Assembly (NCBI GenBank): GCA_022711715.1
Contig: JAKLEC010000013.1
Location: forward strand, 1 to 36,428
DNA length: 36,428 nt
Direction of reading: 5' to 3'
Source: Acidobacteriota bacterium
GTDB lineage: Bacteria; Acidobacteriota; Aminicenantia; UBA2199
Numbering within the stretch: the first letter of the stretch is position 1; every line of letters begins with the position of its first letter. The position numbers and the translations under genes are program-made. Shown in pieces: positions 7,362 through 14,572 of this stretch. The notes under the pieces are model-generated. The model saw only the letters and a program-made list of their open reading frames with translations. It was not told the origin of the DNA and searched no databases.

Positions 7362-10300
7362 TCACAGCATGGCCTCGATGGCCACGGTCTCGGCCGCGAC
7401 GCTCTCCTTCTGCGGCGGCTGCACGCGGTCGCAGTGCAGGCAGCGCCGCGCCTCCTCGACCGCCTCGTCCAGGGTCAGGCCGCGGCTGGCCTCCAGGCCC
7501 GGGTAAGCGAGGCGCCGCTCCGGGGACTCCATGTGCGGCTCCTTGCGGGCGATGGTCTTCAGGTAGGCCTCCTCGTCGTACTGCACCGCCACCACCTGGC
7601 GCGGCTTGTCGAACAGGGCGCCGGCGCGGCCGAGGAAGCGGTCGATGGCGACGGCCGCCTTGCGCCCCTGGGCCACGCTCTCGATGACGGTCGATGGATT
7701 GACGGCGTCGCCGCCGGCGAACACCCCCTGCATGCTGGTGGCCATGGTCTGCGGGTCGACGGCGATGTGGCCGCGCCGGTCCAGGCTGAGCTTGCCGCCG
7801 GTCAGGCCCAGGCTCAGCTTCTGGCCCAGGCAGTAGATGACGGCGCTGGCGCGGATGGTGTACTCGCTCCCCGGCACCGGCACCGGGCGCCGCCGCCCCG
7901 AGTCGTCGAAGTCGGCCAGTCTGGTCTTGATGCAGTGCAGGCCGGCGGCCCTGCCGCCCCTGCCGACCACCCGCAGGGGGTTGGCCAGGAAGTCCATCTC
8001 GACCCCCTCCTCCTCGGCGCCCACCACCTCCTCGAGCTGGGCGGGCATCTCGGCGCGGGTGCGGCGGTAGACCAGGCGCACGTTGTGGGCGCCCAGCCGC
8101 CGCGCCATGCGCGCGGCGTCCATGGCCGTCGAGCCGCCGCCGATGACGACCACGTCGTCGCCGATGCTGACCTTCTTGCCCAGGTTGACGTCGCGCAGGA
8201 AGTCGATGCCGGAGAAGACGCCCTTCAGGTCGCTGCCCTCGATGGGGAGCGCCTGGGCCTGGTGGGCGCCGCTGCCGATGAAGACGGCGGCGAAGCCCTT
8301 CTTCTGCAGGTCGTCGACCGACGCCACCGTGGAGTTGAACTTGATCTCCACGCCGGCGCGGGCGATGACGTCGATCTCGGCCTGCAGCTTGTCCTTGGGC
8401 AGGCGGAAATCGGGAATGCCCACCTTCATCATGCCGCCGGCCACCTTCAGCGCCTCGAAGACCACCGGCAGGTAACCCAGCCGCGTCAGGTAGAAGGCGC
8501 AGGCCAGGCCGGCCGGGCCGGCGCCGATGATCGCCACCTTCTCCTTGTGCGGCCGGGCGGGCGGCGCGAAGCCGAAGCCCTCCTCGATGGCGTACTCGGC
8601 GAACAGCCGCTTGACCTCGCGGATGGCCAGCGGCTGGTCGTACTTGCCGCGCGAGCATTTCGTCTCGCAGAACGCCGGGCAGACGCGGCCGCAGACGATG
8701 GGGAAGGGATTGTTCTGCATGTGCTGGAAATAGGCCTCGCGGCGGCGGCCGTCGCCCATGTACGAGACGTAGGAGGCGGCGTCGACGCCCGCCGGGCAGG
8801 CGTTGACGCAGGGCGCCACGAACAGGGCGGCGCAGACGCCGGCCGAGCAGCGCTTGTCGCGGATGTGCTCGACGTACTCGTGCTTGAAGTACTTGATGGT
8901 CGAGATGACGGGATTGGGCGCCGCCTGCCCCAGGCCGCACAGCGACGTGGCGCGCACGGTGTAGGCCAGGCTCTCCAGCTTGTCCAGGTCCTCCATGGTG
9001 CCCGTGCCGGTGGTGATCTTCTCCAGCAGGGCGTGCATCTGCTTCAGGCCCACGCGGCAGGGGACGCACTGGCCGCACGACTCCTCGAGCGAGAACTCGA
9101 GGAAGTACTTGGCCATGTTGACCATGCAGCTGTCCTCGTCGAGGACGATCAGGCCGCCCGAGCCCATGATCGAGCCCAGCGCCTTCAGCGACTCGTAGTC
9201 CAGCGCCGTGTTCAGGTACTTGGCCGGGATGCAGCCGCCCGAGGGGCCCCCGGTCTGGGCGGCCTTGAAGGCCTTGTTGCCGGGAATGCCGCCGCCGATG
9301 TCGTAGACCAGCTCGCCCAGGGTGATGCCCATGGGCACCTCGACCAGGCCGGTGTTGGTCACCTTGCCCGACAGGGCGAAGACCTTCGTGCCCTTGCTCT
9401 TCTCGGTGCCGATGGCGGCGAACCACTCCCAGCCGTTGAGGATGATGTGGCGCACGGTGGCCAGCGTCTCGACGTTGTTGATGATCGAGGGTTTGCCCCA
9501 CAGCCCCTTGACCGCCGGGAAGGGCGGCTTGGGGCGCGGCTGCCCGCGCAAGCCTTCGACCGAGGCCATCAGCGCCGTTTCCTCGCCGCAGACGAAGGCG
9601 CCGGCGCCCATGCGCAGCTCGACGTCGAAGCGGAAGCCGGTCTCCAGGATGTTCTCGCCCAGCAGGCCCGCCTGCCGCGCCTGGGCGATGGCCGCGTTCA
9701 GCCGCTGGATGGCCAGCGGATACTCGGCGCGCACATAGACGTAGCCCTTGTCGGCGCCGATGGCGTAGCCGGCGATGGCCATGCCCTCGAGCACCGAGTG
9801 CGGGTCGCCCTCGAGCACGGCGCGGTCCATGAAAGCGCCGGGGTCGCCCTCGTCGGCGTTGCACAGGACGTACTTCTGTTCGTTCTGGCTGTCGTAGGCG
9901 AACTTCCACTTCATGCCGGTGGAGAAGCCGGCGCCGCCGCGGCCGCGCAGGCCCGAGCGGGTCATGACGTCGATCACCCCCTCGCGGGTCATCTGCGTCA
10001 GCGCCGTGCCCAGGGCCTCGTAGCCGCGGGTGGCGATGTACTCGTCCAGGTTTTCCGGGTCGATCCGGCCGCAGTTGGAAAGGACGATCTTGAGCTGCTT
10101 CTCGAAGAATGGCGCCTGCTTCTTCTCCTCGACGATGCGCCGCGCCTCGGGGGCCTGCCACAAAAGCTCCTGCACCGGACGCCCCTTGAGGAAGTGCTCC
10201 TGGACGATGCGCTCGGCGTGCTCCTCCTTCAGCTTGCAGTAGAAGGAGCCGTCGGGATAGACGACCATCACCGGGCCCTGCTCGCAGGGGCCCATGCAGC

Positions 10301-10436
10301 CCGTCTCGACCAGGTTGAGCTCGCCGCCCAGCCCGGCCTTCTCGATCTCCTCTTTCAGTTTTTCCTTGAATTCATGGCTGTGGGAGGAGATGCAGGCGCC
10401 TCCCCCGCAGACCAGCACGTCCAGCCGTTTCTTCAT
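7362..10436 (-). CDS. NuoF/HndC-like diaphorase fused to a GltD/NfnB-like NADPH oxidoreductase
   Basis: This 1024-residue flavoprotein combines two normally separate subunits. Residues 1-95 are a thioredoxin-like [2Fe-2S] domain (C10, C15, C46, C50). Residues ~115-515 are the NuoF FMN/NADH core (GRGGAGFSTG near 162) with the N3 cluster (ESCGQCVPCR near 452, SLCGLGQ). A HydB-like stub HIRDKRCSAGVC (near 524) runs straight into a GltD-type two-[4Fe-4S] domain (CVNACPAG, then CGRVCPAFCETKC). An FAD fold (IIGAGPAGLA near 635), a second dinucleotide fold (VVIGGGSTAMDA near 762) and the FAD-closing VFAGGDAVNP (near 905) follow. NuoF binds NAD(H); GltD/NfnB-type folds bind NADPH. A single chain carrying both suggests a Stn-like or Nfn-like transhydrogenase step built into a hydrogenase diaphorase. 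It sits directly after hndA-hndB homologues. Confidence 0.9.
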   Translation of the reverse strand: MKKRLDVLVCGGGACISSHSHEFKEKLKEEIEKAGLGGELNLVETGCMGPCEQGPVMVVYPDGSFYCKLKEEHAERIVQEHFLKGRPVQELLWQAPEARRIVEEKKQAPFFEKQLKIVLSNCGRIDPENLDEYIATRGYEALGTALTQMTREGVIDVMTRSGLRGRGGAGFSTGMKWKFAYDSQNEQKYVLCNADEGDPGAFMDRAVLEGDPHSVLEGMAIAGYAIGADKGYVYVRAEYPLAIQRLNAAIAQARQAGLLGENILETGFRFDVELRMGAGAFVCGEETALMASVEGLRGQPRPKPPFPAVKGLWGKPSIINNVETLATVRHIILNGWEWFAAIGTEKSKGTKVFALSGKVTNTGLVEVPMGITLGELVYDIGGGIPGNKAFKAAQTGGPSGGCIPAKYLNTALDYESLKALGSIMGSGGLIVLDEDSCMVNMAKYFLEFSLEESCGQCVPCRVGLKQMHALLEKITTGTGTMEDLDKLESLAYTVRATSLCGLGQAAPNPVISTIKYFKHEYVEHIRDKRCSAGVCAALFVAPCVNACPAGVDAASYVSYMGDGRRREAYFQHMQNNPFPIVCGRVCPAFCETKCSRGKYDQPLAIREVKRLFAEYAIEEGFGFAPPARPHKEKVAIIGAGPAGLACAFYLTRLGYLPVVFEALKVAGGMMKVGIPDFRLPKDKLQAEIDVIARAGVEIKFNSTVASVDDLQKKGFAAVFIGSGAHQAQALPIEGSDLKGVFSGIDFLRDVNLGKKVSIGDDVVVIGGGSTAMDAARMARRLGAHNVRLVYRRTRAEMPAQLEEVVGAEEEGVEMDFLANPLRVVGRGGRAAGLHCIKTRLADFDDSGRRRPVPVPGSEYTIRASAVIYCLGQKLSLGLTGGKLSLDRRGHIAVDPQTMATSMQGVFAGGDAVNPSTVIESVAQGRKAAVAIDRFLGRAGALFDKPRQVVAVQYDEEAYLKTIARKEPHMESPERRLAYPGLEASRGLTLDEAVEEARRCLHCDRVQPPQKESVAAETVAIEAML

Positions 10437-10451
10437 GCCGTCCTCGCTTGC

Positions 10452-10814
10452 CTATTCCCTGACTTCGATGATGGCGGCGGAGACCGGGTTGCCGTTGACC
10501 AGGTGCTCGGCCACGATGCGCCGTGCCAGCTCGCCGTCGACGTGGCCGTAGACCACCGAGGGCTTGCCCTCCTCGATGACGGTGACGATCGGCTCGTGGG
10601 AGCTGAGGCCGCGCTCGCCGGCCTGGGTGACGACGACGTCGCGCAAATCGCGCTTCTCGATCTCGTCCAGGAAGGCCTTCAGCGTCTCGCGGGCGCCGGC
10701 GGCGATGCCGCTCGTGCCCATGCCCACCACCACCTTCAGCCTTGTGGAGGCGGCGCGCAGCAGCATATCCTTCTCGGCTTTTTCGCGGATCTTCCTGAGG
10801 TCTTCGAGCTTCAT
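10452..10814 (-). CDS. hndB: HndB-like protein lacking all four [2Fe-2S] cysteines
   Basis: This is a 120-residue thioredoxin-like ferredoxin homologue, usually the small subunit of NADP-reducing hydrogenase. The family pattern is clear (KVVVGMGTSGIAAGA, then QAGERGLSSHEPIV, then VYGHVDGELARRIVAEH), but the cluster cysteines are replaced. The GT-C-GIAAGA position is Ser, and the TGC-x-G-x-C positions are Glu and Ser. The protein contains no cysteine at all, so it cannot hold a cluster and is presumably structural. It starts by ATGA overlap with the upstream nuoE-like gene and is 15 nt from the fusion gene. Function is inferred from position and family. Confidence 0.8.
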   Translation of the reverse strand: MKLEDLRKIREKAEKDMLLRAASTRLKVVVGMGTSGIAAGARETLKAFLDEIEKRDLRDVVVTQAGERGLSSHEPIVTVIEEGKPSVVYGHVDGELARRIVAEHLVNGNPVSAAIIEVRE

Positions 10815-11341
10815 TTTTCCTCCTTCGTTTCGGCGGCGGCCGCTTCCGCGGCCCGCGCCTTCATCTCGCGAAGTATCTGGATGGCCTTCTGCGGGTTGAG
10901 CCGGCCGTGCACTTCCTCGTCGAGCATCAGCACCGGCGCCAGGCCGCAGGCGCCGAAGCAGCGCGCCGTGGACAGGGTGTAGAAGCGGTCGGCGGTGGTG
11001 CCGCCCACCTTGACGCCCAGTTCCTTTTCCAGGGCCTTGATGATCTCCGAGGCGCCCTTGACGTGGCAGGCCGTCCCCAGGCACATGTTGACGATGTGGT
11101 CGCCGATGGGGTCGAGGCGGAAGAAATTGTAGAAGGTGACCACGCCGAACACCTTGGCCAGCGGGACGTCCAGCTCGCGGGCGACGAAGTGCTGGACCTC
11201 CAGCGGCAGGTAGCCGAAGATCTTCTGCGCCCGGTGCAGGACCTGGATCAGCGGGCCGGGGACGCCGCGGCTGGCGTCGATGAACCGCTTCAGCTCCCGG
11301 TACTGCTCGTTATCCGGGACGTGGACCGCTTGAGCTTCCAT
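10811..11341 (-). CDS. hndA: NuoE/HndA-like [2Fe-2S] subunit
   Basis: This 176-residue 24-kDa-type subunit carries ligands CLGTAC (with HVKGA) and CFGAC (with GLAPV) for a [2Fe-2S] cluster. The N-terminal half (PLIQVLHRAQKIFGYLP, VFGVVTFYNFF) is the standard NuoE helical bundle. An Ala/Glu-rich tail (AAEAAAAETKEEK) extends the C-terminus. It should pair with the NuoF part of the fusion protein two genes downstream. Its last base pairs overlap the hndB-like start (ATGA). Confidence 0.9.
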   Translation of the reverse strand: MEAQAVHVPDNEQYRELKRFIDASRGVPGPLIQVLHRAQKIFGYLPLEVQHFVARELDVPLAKVFGVVTFYNFFRLDPIGDHIVNMCLGTACHVKGASEIIKALEKELGVKVGGTTADRFYTLSTARCFGACGLAPVLMLDEEVHGRLNPQKAIQILREMKARAAEAAAAETKEEK

Positions 11342-11404
11342 GGCAAGCCTCCTGTGTATGATGAAGACGACGGGTTTGCTGGCGACACGCGGCGCGCGGG
11401 CACG

Positions 11405-11740
11405 TCACCCACCGGGGCGGACCAGGCCGTAGAGGCGGCCGGCGACGGTGAAGGTGTCCTCGGGACTGGCCAGGACGAAGAGCCCCTCCTGGGCCGCCCG
11501 CTGCAGCACGGGGGCGTCCGGCTCGCCGCCGCGGCTGATGACGATGCCGGCCAGCTTCTTCAGCTGGGCGACGGCGACGATGTTGAGGTGGCGCTGCACC
11601 GTGATCCACAGGCAGCCTTCCTCGGCGTTGGCGATCACGTCGGAGAGCAGGTCGGAGGCATAGCCGCCCGTGACCTCCTGCTCCCGGCCCTCGGCCAGGA
11701 CCCTGAACCCCAGCTTCGCGGCGACATCCTTGACCTGCAT
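11405..11740 (-). CDS. DRTGG-domain protein, first gene of the hydrogenase/formate dehydrogenase operon
   Basis: This 111-residue protein resembles stand-alone DRTGG domains (GGYASDLLSDVIANAEEGCLWIT, then LKKLAGIVISRG). The domain is often encoded inside [FeFe]-hydrogenase operons, with unproven, probably ligand- or partner-sensing, function. It is a distant paralogue of the protein encoded at 12,719: both share an A/G-x-D-L/M-L/I-S-D core and similar length. The start follows AGGAG with 8-nt spacing, about 100 nt after the expected transcription start. The NuoE-like gene begins 63 nt downstream. Confidence 0.75.
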   Translation of the reverse strand: MQVKDVAAKLGFRVLAEGREQEVTGGYASDLLSDVIANAEEGCLWITVQRHLNIVAVAQLKKLAGIVISRGGEPDAPVLQRAAQEGLFVLASPEDTFTVAGRLYGLVRPGG

Positions 11741-11810
11741 CGCGGATCTCCTGCAGCGGGAGGGTTTTCCGGCCGCGGGGACCGCTCCTCCTGCCTATGA
11801 AAGTCGACCT

Positions 11811-11827
11811 GGGGCGTGCGCCGCCCC
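11811..11827 (-). promoter_or_regulatory. GC-rich hairpin in the operon leader
   Basis: In the roughly 100-nt leader of the minus-strand operon, arms GGGGCG and CGCCCC enclose 5 nt. It begins about 13 nt from the expected mRNA 5' end and has no U tract, so a role in 5'-end stability is more likely than attenuation. Confidence 0.35.
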
Positions 11828-11846
11828 GGGACCATTTCCGGATCGT

Positions 11847-11875
11847 ATACTAGTAAAAAAGCAGCCGATTGTCAA
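11847..11875 (-). promoter_or_regulatory. strong sigma70-type promoter of the hydrogenase/formate dehydrogenase operon
   Basis: On the minus strand TTGACA (11870-11875) and TAGTAT (11847-11852) are separated by exactly 17 nt, in an AT-rich patch. The start point would be near 11840. This is the only good promoter seen upstream of the seven closely packed genes from 11,740 to 2,567. Confidence 0.75.
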
Positions 11876-11932
11876 GAAATAGTTAGCGGCAAAACTTTAT
11901 TCTAAGAAAGAGGAACCTCCTACGCTTCAAGG

Positions 11933-11960
11933 TTCGACGTTCGAGGTTCGGCGTCCGACG
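11933..11960. repeat. heptamer quartet, TTCGACG family
   Basis: Four consecutive 7-nt units fit the pattern TTCGACG with single changes (TTCGAGG, TTCGGCG, TCCGACG). No reverse-complement partner is seen nearby. It lies between the divergent hydrogenase operon and rubrerythrin promoters. Confidence 0.7.
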
Positions 11961-12043
11961 TCAGCAAGCAACGGATGCTCGGATGCTTGAAGAGCTCTAA
12001 GCAGTCGCTCGTGCTCTTTTTGAGTTCGTTCATTGCGGTTGCT

Positions 12044-12067
12044 AACACGAACGCAATCACTATCACT
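12044..12067. repeat. hexamer quartet, AACACG/ATCACT family
   Basis: Four 6-nt units (AACACG, AACGCA, ATCACT, ATCACT) are preceded by about 30 nt (CTTTTTGAGTTCG ... GCGGTTGCT). That preceding stretch closely matches the sequence before another hexamer quartet at 26,357, so flank and array form one dispersed repeat. Confidence 0.6.
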
Positions 12068-12081
12068 TGCTCTAATGTTCC

Positions 12082-12110
12082 TTGCAGAACCGATGCTTCT
12101 TTGCTACAAT
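12082..12110 (+). promoter_or_regulatory. sigma70-type promoter for the rubrerythrin-like operon
   Basis: TTGCAG and TACAAT are separated by 17 nt. Transcription would begin near 12117, giving a leader of about 20 nt that contains the GGAGGTG ribosome site. Confidence 0.65.
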
Positions 12111-12136
12111 GCTGCCGCAAATTCCCGGAGGTGGAC

Positions 12137-12691
12137 ATGAGCGAATTCTACAAATGCGCGATATGCGGCAAGATCGTCAAAGTGATCGCCGAGGGCAAGG
12201 GACAGCTGGTCTGCTGCGGCCAGCCCATGGACGTGATCGCCAATTTCCAGTCGGTCAACGAGATCCTCGACTTCGCCATCGAGAAGGAGGAGGAGGCCCG
12301 GCAGTTCTACCTGGAGTGGGCGCAGAAGCTCGAGAACAGGGCCCTGAGCGAGCAGTTCGTCCTCTTCGCCGGCGAGGAGCTCAAGCACAAGGAGAAGCTG
12401 CAGCGGGTCAAGGGCGGCAGCTCCTTCAAGCCCGCGGCCAAGCAGGTCACCGACCTGAAGATCGTCGACTACCTGGTCGACATCGTGCCCACCCCGGAGA
12501 TGGACTACCAGGAGGCGCTGATCGTGGCCATGCGCCGCGAAAAGGCCTCGTTCAAGCTCTACAGCGACCTGGCCGCCATCGCCCAGGACGAGGGGTTGCG
12601 CGACACCTTCCTGGCCCTGGCCCAGGAGGAGGCCAAGCACAAGCTGCGCCTGGAGACCGTGTACGAGAAGGAGATCTACAGCGAGAACTGA
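12137..12691 (+). CDS. desulforedoxin-domain plus ferritin-like (rubrerythrin-type) protein
   Basis: This is a 184-residue cytoplasmic protein. Residues 1-37 form a desulforedoxin-like Fe(Cys)4 site (CAICG, then VCCG). The rest is a four-helix ferritin-like domain with two E-x2-H diiron motifs (EELKH and EEAKH) plus further helix glutamates. Such proteins are associated with peroxide and oxidative-stress defence in anaerobes. The order differs from classic rubrerythrin, which carries its rubredoxin at the C-terminus. The start follows GGAGGTG. It leads a three-gene operon with the DRTGG protein (27 nt downstream) and the CBS/ATPase protein. Protecting the oxygen-sensitive hydrogenase would fit, but that is inference. 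Confidence 0.85.
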   Translation: MSEFYKCAICGKIVKVIAEGKGQLVCCGQPMDVIANFQSVNEILDFAIEKEEEARQFYLEWAQKLENRALSEQFVLFAGEELKHKEKLQRVKGGSSFKPAAKQVTDLKIVDYLVDIVPTPEMDYQEALIVAMRREKASFKLYSDLAAIAQDEGLRDTFLALAQEEAKHKLRLETVYEKEIYSEN

Positions 12692-12718
12692 CCGCCGGGG
12701 CCGCCAGGGGAGGAACGC

Positions 12719-13078
12719 ATGGTGAAAGTCCGTGACATCGTGGCGCTGCTCGACGCCGAAGTGCTCTCCGGGGAGAGCAAGCTGGACGAGGAGGTGCGCT
12801 CGGCCGGCGCCAGCGACATGATCAGCGACATCCTGGCGCTGACCCAACCGGGCATGATGGTGCTCACCGGCTACACCTACCCCCAGGTCATCCGCTCGGC
12901 CCTGGTCACCGACCTGCTGGGGCTGATCGTGGTGCGCGGCAAGAATGTCGCCCCCGAGACCATCGCCTACGCCCGCGAGAACAACTTCCTGCTGCTGCGC
13001 ACGCGGGGCTACCTGTTCTCCTCCTGCGGCAAGCTCTTCGCCATGGGGCTGCGGGGCAGCGATGCCGGAAAAGAATAA
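12719..13078 (+). CDS. DRTGG-domain protein, second copy
   Basis: This is a 119-residue protein with the DRTGG-like core (VRSAGASDMISDILALTQPGM, then DLLGLIVVRGKNV). It is related in length and pattern to the protein encoded at 11,405-11,740 on the other side of the intergenic region. GGGGAGGA precedes the start. Its 3' end overlaps the next gene by 17 nt, so it is probably coupled to the CBS/ATPase protein. The family is common beside hydrogenase genes; the ligand is unknown. Confidence 0.75.
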   Translation: MVKVRDIVALLDAEVLSGESKLDEEVRSAGASDMISDILALTQPGMMVLTGYTYPQVIRSALVTDLLGLIVVRGKNVAPETIAYARENNFLLLRTRGYLFSSCGKLFAMGLRGSDAGKE

Positions 13079-14012
13079 CCAGCTCTCGCGCTACGCCGCC
13101 ATCTTCGAGGACATCCGCGCCGGCGACATCATGAGCACCAACGTGGTGGAGATCTCCGCCGAGAAGAAGATCGCCCACGCCAAGGAACTGATGAAGATCA
13201 AGAAGATCTCCGGCATGCCGGTGGTCGACGAGAACCGGCGCCTGGTCGGCATCATCAGCATCGAGGACATCATCCATGCCCTGGAGTTCAACAAGCTCAA
13301 CGATCCCATCCGCCGCCTGATGTCGCCCAACGTGGTGACCCTCCGCCGCGACGACCCGCTGCCGGCGGTGGTGAAGCGCTTCGAGAGCTACAAGTTCGGG
13401 CGCTTCCCGGTGGTCGACGACGACGGCCGCGTCTGCGGCATCATCACCAAGGACGACATCCTGCACGGCATCGTGGAAAAGTTCAACCTCATCTATATCC
13501 ACGACCAGCAGCGCACCCGCACCCTGAACGCCGAGTACTCGGCCATCACCGGCGAGCGGCTGAAGGCCGACGAGGCCAGCTTCCACTACCAGATCGACAC
13601 CGCCGACATCGACGCCGCCGGCAGCGGCGCCGCCATGCTGAAGCGCTACCTGGCGGGCAAAAACTTCCACAACGACATCGTGCGCCGCGTCGGCGTCGCC
13701 ACCTACGAGGCCGAGACCAACGTGGTCATCCACAGCAAGGGCCAGGGCGACATCTACTTCTTCCAGGACGAGGACCGCTTCATCGTGCGCGTGGTGGACA
13801 ACGGCGTGGGCATCGAGGACCTGGACAAGGCGATGAAGGAGGGCTACTCCACCGCCCCCGACCATGTCCGCGAACGCGGCTTCGGCGCCGGCATGGGCAT
13901 CGCCAACATGAAGCGCTTCGCCGACAAGCTGGTGATCATCTCCGAGAAGGGCGCCGGCACCCAGGTGGAGATGATCTTCTACCTTCCCACCCAAACCTGG
14001 CCTTTGATCTAG
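13062..14012 (+). CDS. CBS-pair protein with a GHKL (anti-sigma/histidine kinase-type) ATPase domain
   Basis: This 316-residue protein has two CBS domains (about 20-75 and 85-140; DIMSTNVVEISA, then RLMSPNVVTLRRDD). A linker and a GHKL ATPase domain follow (about 165-310) with N-box-like EAETNVVIHS, G1 VVDNGVGIED and G2 GFGAGMGIANM. There is no phospho-accepting His domain, so it resembles RsbW/SpoIIAB-type regulators rather than a sensor kinase. CBS pairs usually sense adenine nucleotides, which suits an energy-linked switch next to DRTGG proteins and a hydrogenase. The last ~8 residues (PTQTWPLI) lie within a 105-bp repeat present again 211 bp downstream, so the natural C-terminus may have been replaced. 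Confidence 0.82.
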   Translation: MPEKNNQLSRYAAIFEDIRAGDIMSTNVVEISAEKKIAHAKELMKIKKISGMPVVDENRRLVGIISIEDIIHALEFNKLNDPIRRLMSPNVVTLRRDDPLPAVVKRFESYKFGRFPVVDDDGRVCGIITKDDILHGIVEKFNLIYIHDQQRTRTLNAEYSAITGERLKADEASFHYQIDTADIDAAGSGAAMLKRYLAGKNFHNDIVRRVGVATYEAETNVVIHSKGQGDIYFFQDEDRFIVRVVDNGVGIEDLDKAMKEGYSTAPDHVRERGFGAGMGIANMKRFADKLVIISEKGAGTQVEMIFYLPTQTWPLI

Positions 14013-14090
14013 AAGCCAGAGGTTCCACGTACCACGTGCCACGTTCCAGGTTGAAAACGAGCATTCGGCATACGGTGTACGGCATACGGC
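13986..14090. repeat. 105-bp direct repeat, copy 1, overlapping a gene end
   Basis: It matches copy 2 (14197-14301) at about 102 of 105 positions. It spans the last codons and stop of the CBS/ATPase gene, a quartet of nnCCACG heptamers (14023-14050) and most of a five-unit CATACGG heptamer array (14062-14096). Confidence 0.9.
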
Positions 14091-14134
14091 ATAGGGTAGA
14101 AGCCCAATCACGATCTAGTTCTCAGAAGGTTTTA

Positions 14135-14164
14135 CCGTCCGCCGTGCGCCGTCGGCCGTCCGCC
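14135..14164. repeat. heptamer quartet CCGTCCG, inverted partner of the CATACGG arrays
   Basis: Four 7-nt units follow CCGTnCG. Read in reverse complement (CGGACGG) they resemble the CATACGG units on either side, so the array can fold back on the copies at 14062-14096 or 14273-14307. It lies between the two 105-bp repeats. Confidence 0.65.
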
Positions 14165-14196
14165 AATCACCATGAAGTGAAGATGACTCCTGCCTG

Positions 14197-14301
14197 CCCA
14201 CCCAGACCTGGCCGTTGATCTAGAAGCCAGAGGTTCCACGTACCACGTGCCACGTTCCAGGTTGAAAACGAGCATTCGGCATACGGTGTACGGTATACGG
14301 C
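14197..14301. repeat. 105-bp direct repeat, copy 2
   Basis: This second copy of the 3' end of the CBS/ATPase gene plus heptamer arrays is no longer attached to an open reading frame. Differences from copy 1 include single changes in the former coding part and one CATACGG unit altered to TATACGG. Confidence 0.9.
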
Positions 14302-14320
14302 ATACGGCTTCAGAAGCTTC

Positions 14321-14444
14321 AGGGAAGAGAGAGGGAAGCCAGAGAGAAAGGCAAAGGGAAGGCAGAGTGAGAAAGAAATTTTGATCGGGTTTTTTCCACT
14401 CTCTCTTCCCTCTTTCTTCCCTCGCTCTTCCTTTTATCTTCCCT
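14321..14444. repeat. purine/pyrimidine inverted repeat, AGGGAAG family, copy 1
   Basis: A purine strand of about 57 nt rich in AGGGAAG is followed by a short loop with a TTTTTTCCACTC stretch and a matching pyrimidine arm of CTTCCCT units. The arms can pair over ~50 nt. Unit spacing in the right arm is about 11 nt. With the repeats just upstream it fills the 560-nt gap before the M1 peptidase; no gene is seen there. Confidence 0.8.
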
Positions 14445-14572
14445 GAGCTCAATAAAGCTGTTGAAGTCGGCCGCCCTCTGCGCGTTCTCCGCCGTTCGCC
14501 TCGTTCAATAAACCGAAACTATTGTCCGGCGTTTCTCGTTTATTTAGCGATGAAATCCCCGGAGGTTCTCCC

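Noticed and set aside
7284-10982. A 1232-codon open frame on the plus strand opposite the NuoF-GltD fusion and hndB
   Set aside because: Shadow frame of low complexity (Ala/Gly/Arg/Asp/His-rich) crossing the boundaries of three real minus-strand genes.
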